A stretch of 64,000 bases of DNA from Sclerotinia nivalis (lineage: Eukaryota; Ascomycota; Leotiomycetes; Helotiales; Sclerotiniaceae): contig JAPEIS010000003.1 of the NCBI GenBank assembly GCA_029531795.1, forward strand, positions 1,798,001-1,862,000, written 5' to 3'. Below the pieces are notes generated by a model. It saw only the letters and a program-made list of their open reading frames with translations. It had not been told where the DNA came from and made no database searches. The position numbers and the translations under genes were made by a program. Positions 34,113-46,480 of the stretch are shown in pieces; position 1 is the first letter of the stretch; each line of letters opens with the position of its first letter.

Positions 34113-34720
34113 CATCCGCAAAATATTTGGAGCCCCGGAAAATCTCGGAATTAATAAACTCCGCAGTCGATATTGAAAGAATACCGATGGCGCTCTATAT
34201 AAATTCTTTTGGTATCGATTGTCTATCGATCGATGTTAACAGAACTAATATGAAATGTCAAAACGATATCAAAATATATTAATAGAATTAATATGAAGTA
34301 TCAAAACGATATCAAAATGCATCAACAGAACTAATATGAAATATCAAAACGATATCAATTGATATTGTAAGTATTAATAGTATCATTTGTTGTTCAATAT
34401 ACTTTCGGTATATTTATATAATATTTGCAAAAATATATTAGTTTTCGATATCGATGATAATAATGATAAAGTTTTAATCGATATTAAGTAATAAGAATAA
34501 TAAGATTAGTAAAAATAATAAAAATAATAAAGATAATAAGGATAATAAGAATAGTAAGGATAATAAGGATGGTAAGGATAATAAGAATAATAAGAATAAT
34601 AAAGATAATAAAAACAGTAAAAATAGTAAGAATAATTAGAATAATTAATATGATAAGAAAGTTATAAGAAAATAATAAAAAGAAAAGAGAAAGAAAAAAC
34701 ATTAAAATATATAAGTAAAG
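34113..34720. mobile_element. left end of Plavaka-like DNA transposon: TIR and subterminal repeats
   Basis: Starts CATCCGCAAAATATTTGG and matches the end of the element at 22542-24054 for about 60 bases (including CTCCGGAAAATCTC and TAAACTCCGC variants). Then come subterminal repeats such as AACAGAACTAATATGAAA and TATCAAAACGATATC (34240-34350) and an AATAATAAGGATAATAAG array (34490-34650). The opposite end was not found. Confidence 0.55.
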
Positions 34721-34929
34721 TTTGATAGTCCAAAAAGAACTAGAATATTAATTTATTTGATAATTATATTACTTTTTTTTAATTTTATAATATTTAATAT
34801 TATCTTTAATATTATTAACTTTCTTTAATTGATATTATATTTTTTTAGCTTTCTATTCTTATTGAATTCTAAAAAGCTTTTGTTCTTTTATTATTTCTTT
34901 CTTTATTTCCTTTTCAAATTTTATAATTT

Positions 34930-37870
34930 CTTCAGTTTTCAAAGATAAAAAGTTAAGATAATAATGTTTTTGATATTAATCTTAATCAATAAAATTGTTT
35001 ACAAAAAACTTTTTACTTTGAATAGATCCATTTTCAAAGTTTGTAGAGATTATATAAACACTTTGTAAGATTGTTATTAAAGGGTAAATCCAATAACTTC
35101 CAAGTTTTCGAAGATTAATAATTGTTGAGTTATTGTATATTGTAAATTCTTTTATATTATAAATTGAATTTGATGTTCTATCCTTTATTGATTCCAATAT
35201 ATTAATTAATATATTAGTATAAATCGTATATTTCCTTTTTAAACTTTTCTTTAAATATTCTTCAGAAATATTATATATTTTGATAATAATCAAAAGTTTA
35301 GCTATTTGTTAATCTCGTAAAGGATCATTTAGCTTTTTATTATATTCAGAAATGTTTTTATAATTTAATAAATATTTCTGTAATAGATATTTATATTCTC
35401 GTATTCAATAAAAGTTATAACGGGAATTAATATTCTTTCAAGAAAGTATATAACGAAATATCTCTTCAATTTTAATATCTATATTCAAATAATCTTTTCC
35501 ATTTCGTTTTCAGTATATCAATACTCTATAGAATTGAATCGGGAAATTTTTGATTTACAAAATATCTCGATCTCGATAATCAAACTATTTATAACTATTC
35601 CGTATAGTATTTGCAATTCGAAAGTTATCGAAATTATCTTTATTTCGTATCTAGTATATAAAAGTTGCTATTGTAATAACAAAATCGAAGAGTTTCAGAT
35701 TTGCCTCAACTATAGCTATAATAATTGTATTCCTTGTATACAGATAAATAGTATAACTCTACATAATGAATATTGATAATAATAATAAAGAAATCCGAAA
35801 TTGTTCAAAAAAAAACGAGACTATTGTTATTCAAATTGTTTAATATTTCTTTGAATTTAGATCAAGATTGATAGTAATACATTAAGTATATAAAATAACA
35901 TTCTTTATTGTTTGAAAGTTTGTTAAACAAGTATTATACTTTACAATCTAATATAGATATATTATATCTTTATTTATTCGATCAAAAAAAACCTTTACTA
36001 AATATTTATAAGCAACTTCTATTATTTCAATATTGAATCCTTTTAAAATATCAAATCGCTGAATACAATCTATATAATATACCAAAACATAAAACTTCGG
36101 ATAATTCTAATATAATAAATGATTTTTATCCTTTAATCGATATTTTCGGAAAGTATATTTTGTTTTATCGATTCGATCTAAAGTATAAACTAGATATTGA
36201 AGAGTATCATTATCGAATAACTGCATAAAGATTTGTATTATAAAATCTATTATAGTTTTAGTATATATTAATATAGTTGAAATAATCTTTTCTAAAAAGG
36301 ATATTATTATAAAGAAAAGTATTTGTATAATATCTTTCTTTTCTCCCCTAATCCATTATACAATCTAAAATATAAAAAATACTTAAAACTAATGAAATAA
36401 GGAACTTGCCGAAACCTAACATCGAGTTTTTCAGTTCTAATATTATCTTCAAAAGATAGAATACTTGAATCTTTGATTCTTTATTGCTTTTCCTTTCAAT
36501 CGAATTTTGGTTTGATATACTTCTGGATATAAATCGGCGAAAAGAGCTTACAATCAGATAAACAAATCCGAAATTAATTCTTTTTGAATTTGATAGAATA
36601 TATCGATTATTATATATTTATAAATATTGATGAATAAATACCGTTATACAAAATTGAAAGTTTTATAAATCCAATTCTCGTTTTGTTTCTCAATATTGTT
36701 TTGTTGTTGTTTATTAATTTGGTTTTATATTTGATTGTATATTCGAAAAGGATATCTTTTAGAAAGGTCTTTTCGAATTGATAATAGAATTTAGCAAATG
36801 ATATATTGTATATCAATTTTAACATCAGTAATCAAAGTTTGTTCTTTATAATCGGTAACAATATTAGTTAGTATTGAATAGTATTAACGAATATTTCTAT
36901 TAATACAATATATAAATGATCCAGATTTTATTAATTTCTTAAATGCTTTTTAGAAATTAGTATATATAACTTTTCAATTAAGGAAAGGAATAATAAATGA
37001 ACTAATATTATCTTTATAGATATATAATATAATTAAACTTTTATATTTTTAGCAATTTTTTGGTTTGTTACCTTAATCAACTCTTTAATAATTGAAAGAA
37101 AGTCAAAAAATAGTTTATTTAGAATTTTCTATTATCGATATAGATTATTATTCAGATTTCTTATAATAATATAAATTGATTATACAATTAGATCTTTTTA
37201 CAGTTTCGTTATAGTAATCTTGTCTATTGAAATAATGATTGATATAATAATTGCATTATATAAAAGCTTTATTTGTATTTCCTATTATTAATCTCTTATA
37301 TATATTTTGTTATATATCCTCTTCCCCAAATCATTATATTAGTGAATTGAAGTTTATATTAACCTTTTTATAAATAATCGATATTTAAAAAGAAAACGAA
37401 TACAATCTAACACATTTCGATATATAAGCTTTTGTAGGGGAATAAATAGATTTGTATTGTTATATTCGATTTTGAACTCTGATTCATATCAATTATCTTT
37501 ATTCAGAATTCCATAAAGATTGTTAATAGTTTTTTCAAGAAATTCGTTATAATTTTTGATATCCATCATATCTTTAAATGAAGGATTTTGCAGAAAATTA
37601 TTTATAATACTTTTTGTAAATCCAATATATAATTATTAAGAATATATTACAAAACTTTGTATTGATAAAAAAGGAATTTATAGATTCTCTTTTGATAAGA
37701 AAAATTGAATTTATAAATCTTGATATAAATCGAAATCAATTATATTTATATCAAATATTTGTATCATTTGTTTTTATATTATAGATATAAATTCTTCAGT
37801 ATAATTTAATATATAAAAGGATATTGATTTTTGAGTATTATTATTATTTAATTAAGTATTGTTATTTAGA
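34930..37870 (-). pseudogene. Plavaka-like transposase, C-terminal two-thirds
   Basis: Minus-strand degenerate frame. Near 36200-36000 it reads PKFYVLVYYIDCIQRF, then a FDTE-like stretch and VAYKYLVKVFFDRINKE. At 35293-34982 a frame of 103 codons contains RKLGSYWIYPL, TILQSVYII and FFVNNFID. These match conserved blocks I associate with Plavaka transposases (CMC/CACTA relatives): PKfH...hy, the R-lgrr-iYpl...iLrSVhvvp motif and the VNnyvDwdqY end. 36825-36610 is another open piece. The N-terminal third lies beyond the Gypsy at 37876-44648. Confidence 0.55.
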
Positions 37871-37875
37871 TTTTC

Positions 37876-38039
37876 TGTTACGGGTTCATCTCCCTTCACC
37901 TGCACGTGATCATGTGTACCTTAGTCATACATGCATACACTCACTTCTATATAGTCAGGTTATTTTCTTGACCTTCTTCCCCTTCTTATAGTACAACAAT
38001 AGATCAACTCTATATATACCTTTTCCTTCACCATAATAG
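37876..38039 (+). repeat. 5' LTR of fourth Gypsy
   Basis: 164 bp, TGTTACGGGTTCATC to CACCATAATA, with TATATATACC near the 3' end. Confidence 0.88.
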
Positions 38040-38389
38040 TTTGTATTACCCTTTCAAAGGCCCCATCACTTTACGAAGTGATTTAGCCTTACCAAATCAT
38101 TTGCAGGCTTCTATATCTGTTTTCGATTGCTTTCGTACTATTATAACTCATCTGCTTTTGTATGGTTGTGTTTTTTATCTGCTTTTGTATAATTCTTTTA
38201 TCTGTTTTTGCACAGCTTTTAATCTTTGATTACTTCTATACGATTGTATTTATTTATAAGCTTCTATATCTGTTTTTGATTACTTTTATACAATCGCAAT
38301 TTCTTTATCGATCACTTTTGTATAATTGTAATTTTCTTTATAATAATTTTTAACTTTATATTTGTTAATAATACAACTTCTATTTTTAT

Positions 38390-39425
38390 TGAGGAAGTTC
38401 GTATCGAAATCCAACGAGTCTTCGACCAATGACCTACTATTATACAAATCCTAATAGAATTGGATACTTCAATGATACTAAACCTTATTGTCAGTTTTAA
38501 CGAATAAACTGTTTATTTGAATTATGTTTTCTTTGTTATCGAAGATCGCTTTATTATTCAAACTATCCATATCGTTATTCAAACAAATAAGATCGAGGAA
38601 TTCAAAGCGGAAAACGTTGGGCTTCTTTGTATTCTGGCCGACAAATAGATTCAACTAGACATCAGTAATACTACTACTAACCAGAAATCAACTATTTCTT
38701 GTCAAACTCAAAAGGACTTGTTTGTTTTTAAAAACGAAAAATCTAATATTCTCGTTCGTCAAAAGAACTATCAATCCTGGAAGTTGGATTTGCAATTCTA
38801 TTGAATAATTGATTCACAACTTTTTGTTTTCGAACAAAAAAAAATTAATTATATTATTAATCTTCTTGATGGTCAAATACAATAAAAGTACATTATAGAT
38901 ATTACTAGATTTATTAACGATCCTATTTGTTTTGATTCTATTATTTCGTTTTTGGTCAAATTGAACAAATTATATATCTCTATAGATATTGAAAGAGAAA
39001 CCTCGCTCAAATTCGACAAGCTTTTTATAGATTCAAAGGAGTTCTTTTCGGTTTTCTTTTTTACATTGTTTCATTTTACTAATTCTTGCTACAAATCCGA
39101 TCACGAGATTGTTAACGCGATGAAGCAAAAGGTTACAGCCTCCCTTCGAACTTTGATTATTGATAACTCGAACCTTTGCGCGATCGACAATGTTGATGAT
39201 TGGCAAAAGAAATTCTCTACTTGAAGTCAGAATCTTCGTGACGCTGAGTATTATAACAAAAATTCTAATAAAATACTTATTGCTGATAATGATCCTATAG
39301 ATTTCGATATAATAAAACAAAAGGGACAATAGCAAAAGAATCAATAAAATAAGAAAAAGAAGTTTAATCCTGTAGTTTCTTGTAATTATTGTAGTAGGAT
39401 CGATTACCTTTAGATTGATTATTAT
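38390..39425 (+). pseudogene. gag of fourth Gypsy
   Basis: Degenerate capsid frame with an open stretch of 90 codons (38952-39224, including DDWQKKFST). A linker and a zinc-knuckle remnant CNYCSRIDYL (39383-39412) follow; its later His and Cys are mutated. Trp and Gln codons are stops. Confidence 0.6.
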
Positions 39426-42400
39426 ATTATTTATAATATCAACAGTAATCTTCTTTCTAGCAAATAAACTTTCGCTAATATCTTTTCCAATCACAATACC
39501 ATTGCTTCAACTAATCTGGCCTTTGATCAATATACTACCATTCCGATTTTTCGAGGTGTCAATAGATTTAATAATAATCGCAATGAATTTCGAGGAGGAT
39601 ATATTGGTAATTAAATATAAAGCCAATAATATCTGAATCAGATACAATAACAAAACTATATCAAGCTGGAAAAGGTTGTCTCTATATCCAATTCAATCAA
39701 GGAAAGTCCCGAATAAGGAAAAGACTAACCTTTACGAAAAATCGCTTATAAAGGAATATTAAGAGCAAGAAAGTAAATCAAGGAATGAATAGATATGAAC
39801 TATTATAGTTCAATTCTATAAATAGCAAATCTCTATTTATTAAAACCATTATATTCTTTGTATATGAAAACTCCTTTACTATTACAAATCTCATTAATAA
39901 TAGATGCTTTAAGGAAGCCTTTACTAATCGTTCTTTTGCTTCCAAATACAATATTGAAATACAACTCTTATTTCATCCTCGCAAACTTCGATTTGCTGAT
40001 GAAAAGGTCGTCGATAGAATTATAAAATATTTTGTGATGGAAATTATTATAAAGGATTATTATAAGTATTGGTTCTTTTATATTATCTAGTTTTCATTAG
40101 AGATATTATTAATCTTTGGTTTATTATAATTGTAATATTACAATTCTATTATCAATTAAACGGAGATAAGTTTAATATTTTTTTCAAATTATTGTGCTTT
40201 CAATTGCTTGGTGTATTATGATTCAGAGCCAGTTATTGTACCAACGATTCTATCTTTGATCAAGGAACAAAAGGATCTAGCAAAAGTTATTCTATAACAA
40301 ATTGTTGATGTTATCGAACCTTTAAATAAATTCCTTATCAATCTTGATATAAAAGCTAAATGTACAATTTATAAATACCGCTTTCTATATATCGAGGATT
40401 GTCCAAAGGATGATGTCGATTGTTCATCTATTCAAATGCTTTCTGTTTCTAAAGGAGCTTCTTATAAAAAACCTTCTATCGAAGAGATATCAAACGAAGA
40501 TTATATATTATAATCTGACGATTCTTCTATTGATCTCGAATTTCAGCAAGGCTTGATGTTTGGTATAAATCATTATCGAATAAAGCGCTATGGGGAACCA
40601 AATAATCAGATACAAATGATTCCTAACTATCCGCGTCCAAAATCGATTTTAAAGGTTGCAGATCGGTGTCGGCCTATTCACAATTCAAAAAACTATTTAC
40701 CTTTGCTTTCTATTGGGGAACTTCCTATATTTATTTACAAAGATACAAACCCAAATATAGATGATATTCATTGATTGTAAGCTTTTAGTTTTGTTTCGTT
40801 TTGTCAACAAGATAATGTTCGGGCTATCTAGTTAATATAGGATGAATTGGATGCTATACAGAAAGCTGTTAAGCAAGATCATTTGCGACAGGTTATGTTG
40901 TCCTCGATACTTATAGAAGAGGATTTTCGATCGATTTTACAAGGACAAGGCGATATAATAAAGATACTCTTTAGAATCCTATTACAACTTTATGATTTTG
41001 TATACGATTATTACAAGCCATTCTATTTGCGGAAGGTCTTTGAGGTTGATATCGACAAATTCTTAACCGGCAAATCTCTTCTTAGTAACGATCAAATACA
41101 ACAAAGGCTTTTTATATAATTATAAGATAAACTTCTTGTTTTCCTTTTATATTATATAGATAAGCTACCGCTTCATCGAATCTGGGATTACAAGATTGAA
41201 TTGATGTCTAATAAAAAGCCACTTTATTTCAAAAATCGTTCTTTATTGTTAATGGAATTGGTAGTGATACGCAAATAGCTCGATGATAATTTTTCCAAAA
41301 GGTTCATTCGGGAATCGAGATCGTGATGTACCTTTCCTTTGCTATTGGTTACCAAACTAGGAAAGGGGATCTGTATTTGTCAAGATTATCGAGGATTAAA
41401 TAATATTACTATAAAGAATCGTTATCCATTATCTATTGTTCGCAAAATACTGGATACTCTTTGTAATATAAAAATTTATACTAAACTTGATATCATTGTA
41501 GTATTCAACAAATTGCGAATCGTTGAAAGAGATAAATGGAAAACTATATTCATTATTCGTTTTGATTTTTTTGAATCTTTAATTATACCTTTCGATCTCT
41601 ATAATATATCTATATCGTTTCAATATTATATTAATCATACACTTTTCAACGAATTGGACAAGTATTGTACTACGTATCTCGATAACGTTTTAATCTACTT
41701 CGATAATCCAATAAAGTATAAAAAGTATATTCATCAAGTAGTTCAAAAGTTAATGGATATTGGATTACAGATTGATATTAACAAATACAAATTCGAAACT
41801 ACGAAGATAAAGTATTTAGATTTTATTATTATAATCGAAGGTATTGAAATAGATCAAAAAAAGATTATAATTATTATATCTTGGGAATTGTCTTTATGTG
41901 TAAAGGATTTACAACGATTTCTTGGTTTCGCTAATTTCTATCGATATTTTATAAAAGATTTTTCAAAGATTTATTGTTCTTTTAACAATCTTTTGTAGAA
42001 GAATATTGTATGGGATTGGACTACAGATCATATAAAGGCTTTTAATGTTTTAAAAAGAGCTTTCACAATAGCGCTGGTTTTGATATACTTTGATTACAGA
42101 CGGAAAACTGTTTTAGAAACCGACATTTCCGATTGGGCCTCAAAAGGAATTCTCTTATAATACAATGATGATAATGTCTTGTATTCGATTGCTTACTTTT
42201 CATTTAAGTATACAGCAGTAGAATGTAATTACAAGATCTACGATAAGGAACTATTCGCTATTATTAAAACAATAAAAGAATGACATTCAGAACTCTAAAA
42301 TTTACAAAAAAAGTTTGAGATTCTCATTGATTACAAAAATCTCGAGTATTTTATAATTACAAAAGTTCTCAATCAACGATAGATGCAATGATCTGAATTT

Positions 42401-44210
42401 CTATCTCAATATAATTTCTGTATAATCTATCGATCAAGAAACAAGGTTATTCGATTAGATATACTAAATAGAAAACACGAAGATCAACTGTATCGCTTTA
42501 ATCCAAACGATAAATGTCTAAAGAATCGAAAACATATTGTCCTTCCTTAGAATCGTTTTGACGACAACCTTTATAAGGATTTGATTAGGCATATCAATTT
42601 GGCATCGGTGAAGATAATAGTACTATTCTACAATCAATCAATTGATACTCTAATCGATATAGTATATACTAGATCCGATATCGCAAATCAATTCATCTTT
42701 GCTTTTAACAATTCATCGATAATTAAATGGTCAAAAGAGCATCGTAAAACACTCCGGATTGTTATACAAGATTGTTCGATTCAAAATAATAGAATTTACT
42801 ATTGGGATAAGATTTGGGTTTCACTAGATGATGAGCTCAAACTCCAAATTATCTATCGGACTCATTCTTCTGGTTCTGCCGGTTATTCTGGTCGAACTAA
42901 AACGATCGATCTTGTCTTTTATATATATTGATGGCCTAATATACATTTGGAGATTGCGTTCTATGTGAAGGTCTGCGAACTTTGTATTTGCACCAAATCG
43001 TCCAAATCAACGCCTCCCGGATTTTTGAAACCGTTGTCTGTTCCTTTTCGTGTATAATCTGATATCTTAATCGACTATATTATATTACTTCCAGATTGCA
43101 TTCGTTATAATTCTATCTATAAATATATCTTAGTAGTAATTTACAGATTAATCAAAATGAGATATTTCATCGATATGTATATATTAACGATAAAAGAACT
43201 AATCGATATCTTCATCAGCTGTATTTATATATTTCATAGACTTCCGGATAATATCATTTCCGATCGAGGAATGCAGTTCGTATTAGGATTCTGATTACAA
43301 CTCTCGAAGCGATTGGAAATTACCTTAAAATGCTTTTCAGCTTTTCATTCTTAAACAGATAATTAGATTGAATATGTTAATTCAGTTCTGGAACAATATT
43401 TACAAGCTTTTGTTAATTACTATCAAAACGATTGATTGGATTAGCTACCCTTAGCCGAATTTGTATCCAATAATGTAATCTCTGAAATAACTAGTTGTTC
43501 ACCTTTCTTCATCAATTATAACTTTAATCTGTACTTAGATATTGAACTTAATAAACCTTGCTCACCGAATATAACTCTAATACAAAAATAGGAATTCTTT
43601 AAAAGTAATAGGACTACAGATTGTATAGAATATATCTTGGAACAACTTCGTATTCTTGTATAACAAACAGTTGCTATTTATGAGGATTATACTAACTATC
43701 ATTGCTCTGATTCACTTTGCTATATAACTGACTAGAAAGTCTATATTAATATCAAGAATATGAAGATCTTGTACAAAGCAAAAAAGCTAGATGATAAATA
43801 GATCGGCCCTTACAAGATTATCAAGATTTATCTTTGTACTTATCTTGTTCAATTGTCTAAAAACATTAAAATCTTTTTTGTTTTCTATTATTCTTTTTTA
43901 CTTCCAGCTTATATTAATCCTCACTTTCGAACTCAAACAACGATTAACGAGTCAGAATCCCTGACTATACAGGACAGAGTTTTGGAACGGAACGACGATA
44001 AGGATGAGCCTGTTCAGAAATGGATATTTGAAGGAGTTCTAGATAATCATGATAAGGATGGCCATCATTATTTGATCAAATAGAGATACTACACACCAAC
44101 TTGACAACTGGTTAATGATTTAAAGGATAATGAGAAAATTCTTATCGAGTATTATCACCTTCACCCAAAGAAACCAGGACCGCTAGCTTGGGTCCTAAAG
44201 CACCCCGATA
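39426..44210 (+). pseudogene. pol of fourth Gypsy: protease, RT, RNase H, integrase, chromodomain
   Basis: Protease region at about 39880-40210 (HPRKLRFADEKVVDRI, then DYYKYWFFYI). RT is open for 219 codons at 41339-41998: CQDYRGLNN, YTKLDIIVVFNKL and YLDNVLIYF (second Asp of YLDD changed to Asn), then FLGFANFYRYFI. RNase H is 42000-42500. Integrase has CELCICTKS, VVIYRLIKMR, ISDRGMQF and EYVNSVLEQYL. The C-terminus (43853-44083 open) includes a chromodomain-like WIFEGVLDNHDKDGHHYLIK. Phase is largely kept and stops are RIP-type. Confidence 0.8.
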
Positions 44211-44485
44211 CTGCTATATTGCAACCGGAACCACAGAATTTACAATCGGAGCCACACAATGCAATTGCTACACCATTCTACGAAGATCCATTTGTATCAA
44301 GATTGTTCGTTTCGTCTAAAGGTATATTATGTATTATTATAATAAGGGATATAATATTATTAGGAGATATTATATGTTTTTTGTTTAAAGATCTAATTAA
44401 AAAAAGAGATCTATATTTTTTCTTTATTTTTCTTTATTTTTTAATACTCATTTGAGATCAAATAGATTTCTTGAAAAGAGGATAC

Positions 44486-44648
44486 TGTTACGGGTTCATC
44501 TCCCTTCACCTGTACGTGATTATGTGTACCTTAGGCATACATGCATACACTCACTTCTATATAGTCAGGTCACCTCCTTGACCTTCTTCCTCTCCTCGTA
44601 GTACAACAATAGATCAACCCTACATATACCTTTTCCCTCACCGTGATA
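44486..44648 (+). repeat. 3' LTR of fourth Gypsy
   Basis: 163 bp, TGTTACGGGTTCATC to CACCGTGATA, less mutated than the 5' LTR. Confidence 0.88.
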
Positions 44649-44653
44649 TTTTC

Positions 44654-45225
44654 ATTACTAATTGTTGTATATTATTGATCTTAAAACAACTCAACAGATT
44701 CAAAAGGAATTGATAATTGAAATACAAATTCAAATTCTATATCATTTATTTTTTCTGAATTAGTTTTGTTAATATCTATTGAAATTGAAGATTCTATTGA
44801 TAGCTTTGTTAGTCAATATTCTTTTAAAATATAAAGAAATCTAATATTATATCTATGTTCGATATATTCTCAAAGTTTTTATCAAGCTAATCAAAGATAT
44901 TATCTTGTATATCCTTTGTATATAAAACTTCGTTTTCGATATCTTCCCCATCTAGAATAAATAGCAATTCGTTTTTAGTTTCGATTATTGATAATGGATC
45001 TAATATAGATTCTTTAGAAGCTTTTGAAAGAACAACAGTTTGATTAAATATTGTTGGTGTATATTTTTTCGTATTTCGTAAATCGGATTTGAAGAGATTT
45101 GCTATATTAACTGATTTTTAAATAATATATTATTTAGTAGTATATTTGTTTTTATGAATAATAAAGCCACAAGTATTTTGAATATGAATTGAACAATAAA
45201 AACAATATAAACTATAAGATATAAT
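44654..45225 (-). pseudogene. Plavaka-like transposase, N-terminal part with C2H2 finger
   Basis: On the - strand the start near 45215 reads CFYCSIHIQNTCGFIIHKNKY, a C2H2-type finger with the last Cys changed to Tyr. It continues through SDLRNTKKYTPT and ILDGEDIENEVLY to the Gypsy insertion. An N-terminal C2H2 finger is usual in Plavaka proteins. It joins 37870 after removal of the fourth Gypsy. Confidence 0.5.
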
Positions 45226-45800
45226 ATTGTTTATCAATTATAAATAAACTTGAAATTAAAATTATTGAAAATAAACTTCAAAATCGAAATTATTATTCTT
45301 ACTATCATCTTTATATTATCTTTACTATCTCTATTATCTTTATTATCTTTATTATCTTTATCAATCTTATCAATCTTACTAATTAGATTTACTCAATTTC
45401 TATCTAATCATTCTTATTATCCTTATTATCCTTACCAATTATTCTTACTATCCTTATTATCCTTACTAACCTTACTAACCAAATTTACTCAATTTCCATC
45501 TGATCATCCTAATTATCTTTATTATCCTTACTAATCATCCTTATTATCTTTATTTATCAATCATCTTTATTATTCTTACTATCCTTATCAATCATCTTTA
45601 TCATTTTTACTTACTAATCATCCTTACTATCCTTACTATCCTTACTATCCTTACTATCCTTACCAATTATCTTTATTATCCTTATCATCCTTATCATCCT
45701 TACCATCCTTATCATCCTTACTATCTTTATCAACTTTACCAACTATCCTTACTATCTTTACTATCTTTACTATCTTTATTACTATTATCTATCGTTGTTT
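45226..45800. repeat. pyrimidine-rich minisatellite (CTTATTATC units)
   Basis: Tandem CCTTACTATCCTTATTATC variants from about 45290 to 45790, with interspersed ACTCAATTTCCATCTGATC segments. It is the reverse-complement type of the arrays at 34490-34650 and 50780-51690. The predicted peptide is an artefact of the repeat. Confidence 0.75.
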
Positions 45801-46480
45801 GCTTACTAATAATAATCTTTTGCTACCCTTGCTATCGCTATCCTTACTATACAGCCTTTGTTTATATAAACAAATAAATAATCTTTTCAATTTTATTATT
45901 CAAATTCACAATCTTTCTTTTCTTTTTTATTTTACTCTTTTCTATTATTATATTATTTTGTCTTTTAAAACAATATCTAAATTATTATATATTTTCAAAA
46001 GACTTTATTCTTTATTTTCCTTAAATTAAAAACCCCAAAATCATTTCAAACTCAATCTTCAAATTCACAAAATCTACAAATAGAATCATTATACTTCAAT
46101 CAAAAAGCTTTTATAAAAAGTATTCAATAAATCCATATACAAAGAATAATCTCAATATTTCAATTACTCTTACAAACTTAAAAATCAATTAAAGCTAATT
46201 CACAAAATGATATATTATATATCAAAAGATATTTTTTACTAAATCTAAATTTCATAAACAAATATTAAATAAAGATATGAATTTTAAATACAAAAAGAAT
46301 TTATTTATACATTTAATAACAATATTCAGAAAATACATTTATACAGAAACTCAAATTCGAAATTCGTTTAAAAACATCGATACTATATATAATAAATAAA
46401 TTGATAATAATCTTCGATATATTATATATCAAACAAAAAATAACTTAATTCGAAAAGATAATCGAAAAAATACTAATAAA
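45801..46480. other. AT-rich, nothing recognised
   Basis: No motif, repeat or credible frame. It may belong to the same transposon as the frames at 46.5-49 kb. Confidence 0.5.

Larger units (their letters stand above)
37876..44648 (+). mobile_element. fourth Ty3/Gypsy retrotransposon, inserted in the Plavaka-like element
   Basis: 6773 bp with LTRs 37876-38039 and 44486-44648, gag and pol on the + strand, and perfect TSD TTTTC (37871-37875 and 44649-44653). A polypurine tract (GAAAAGAGGATAC) precedes the 3' LTR. It is uninterrupted. This LTR family (TGTTACGGGTTCATCTCCC) is unrelated to the other three in the window. Confidence 0.9.

Noticed and set aside
34484..34702. Leu/Ile-rich open frame on the - strand resembling a membrane protein
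   Set aside because: It arises from the AATAATAAGGATAATAAG array.
45250..45534. Leu/Ser-rich open frame on the + strand
   Set aside because: It arises from CTTATTATC tandem units.
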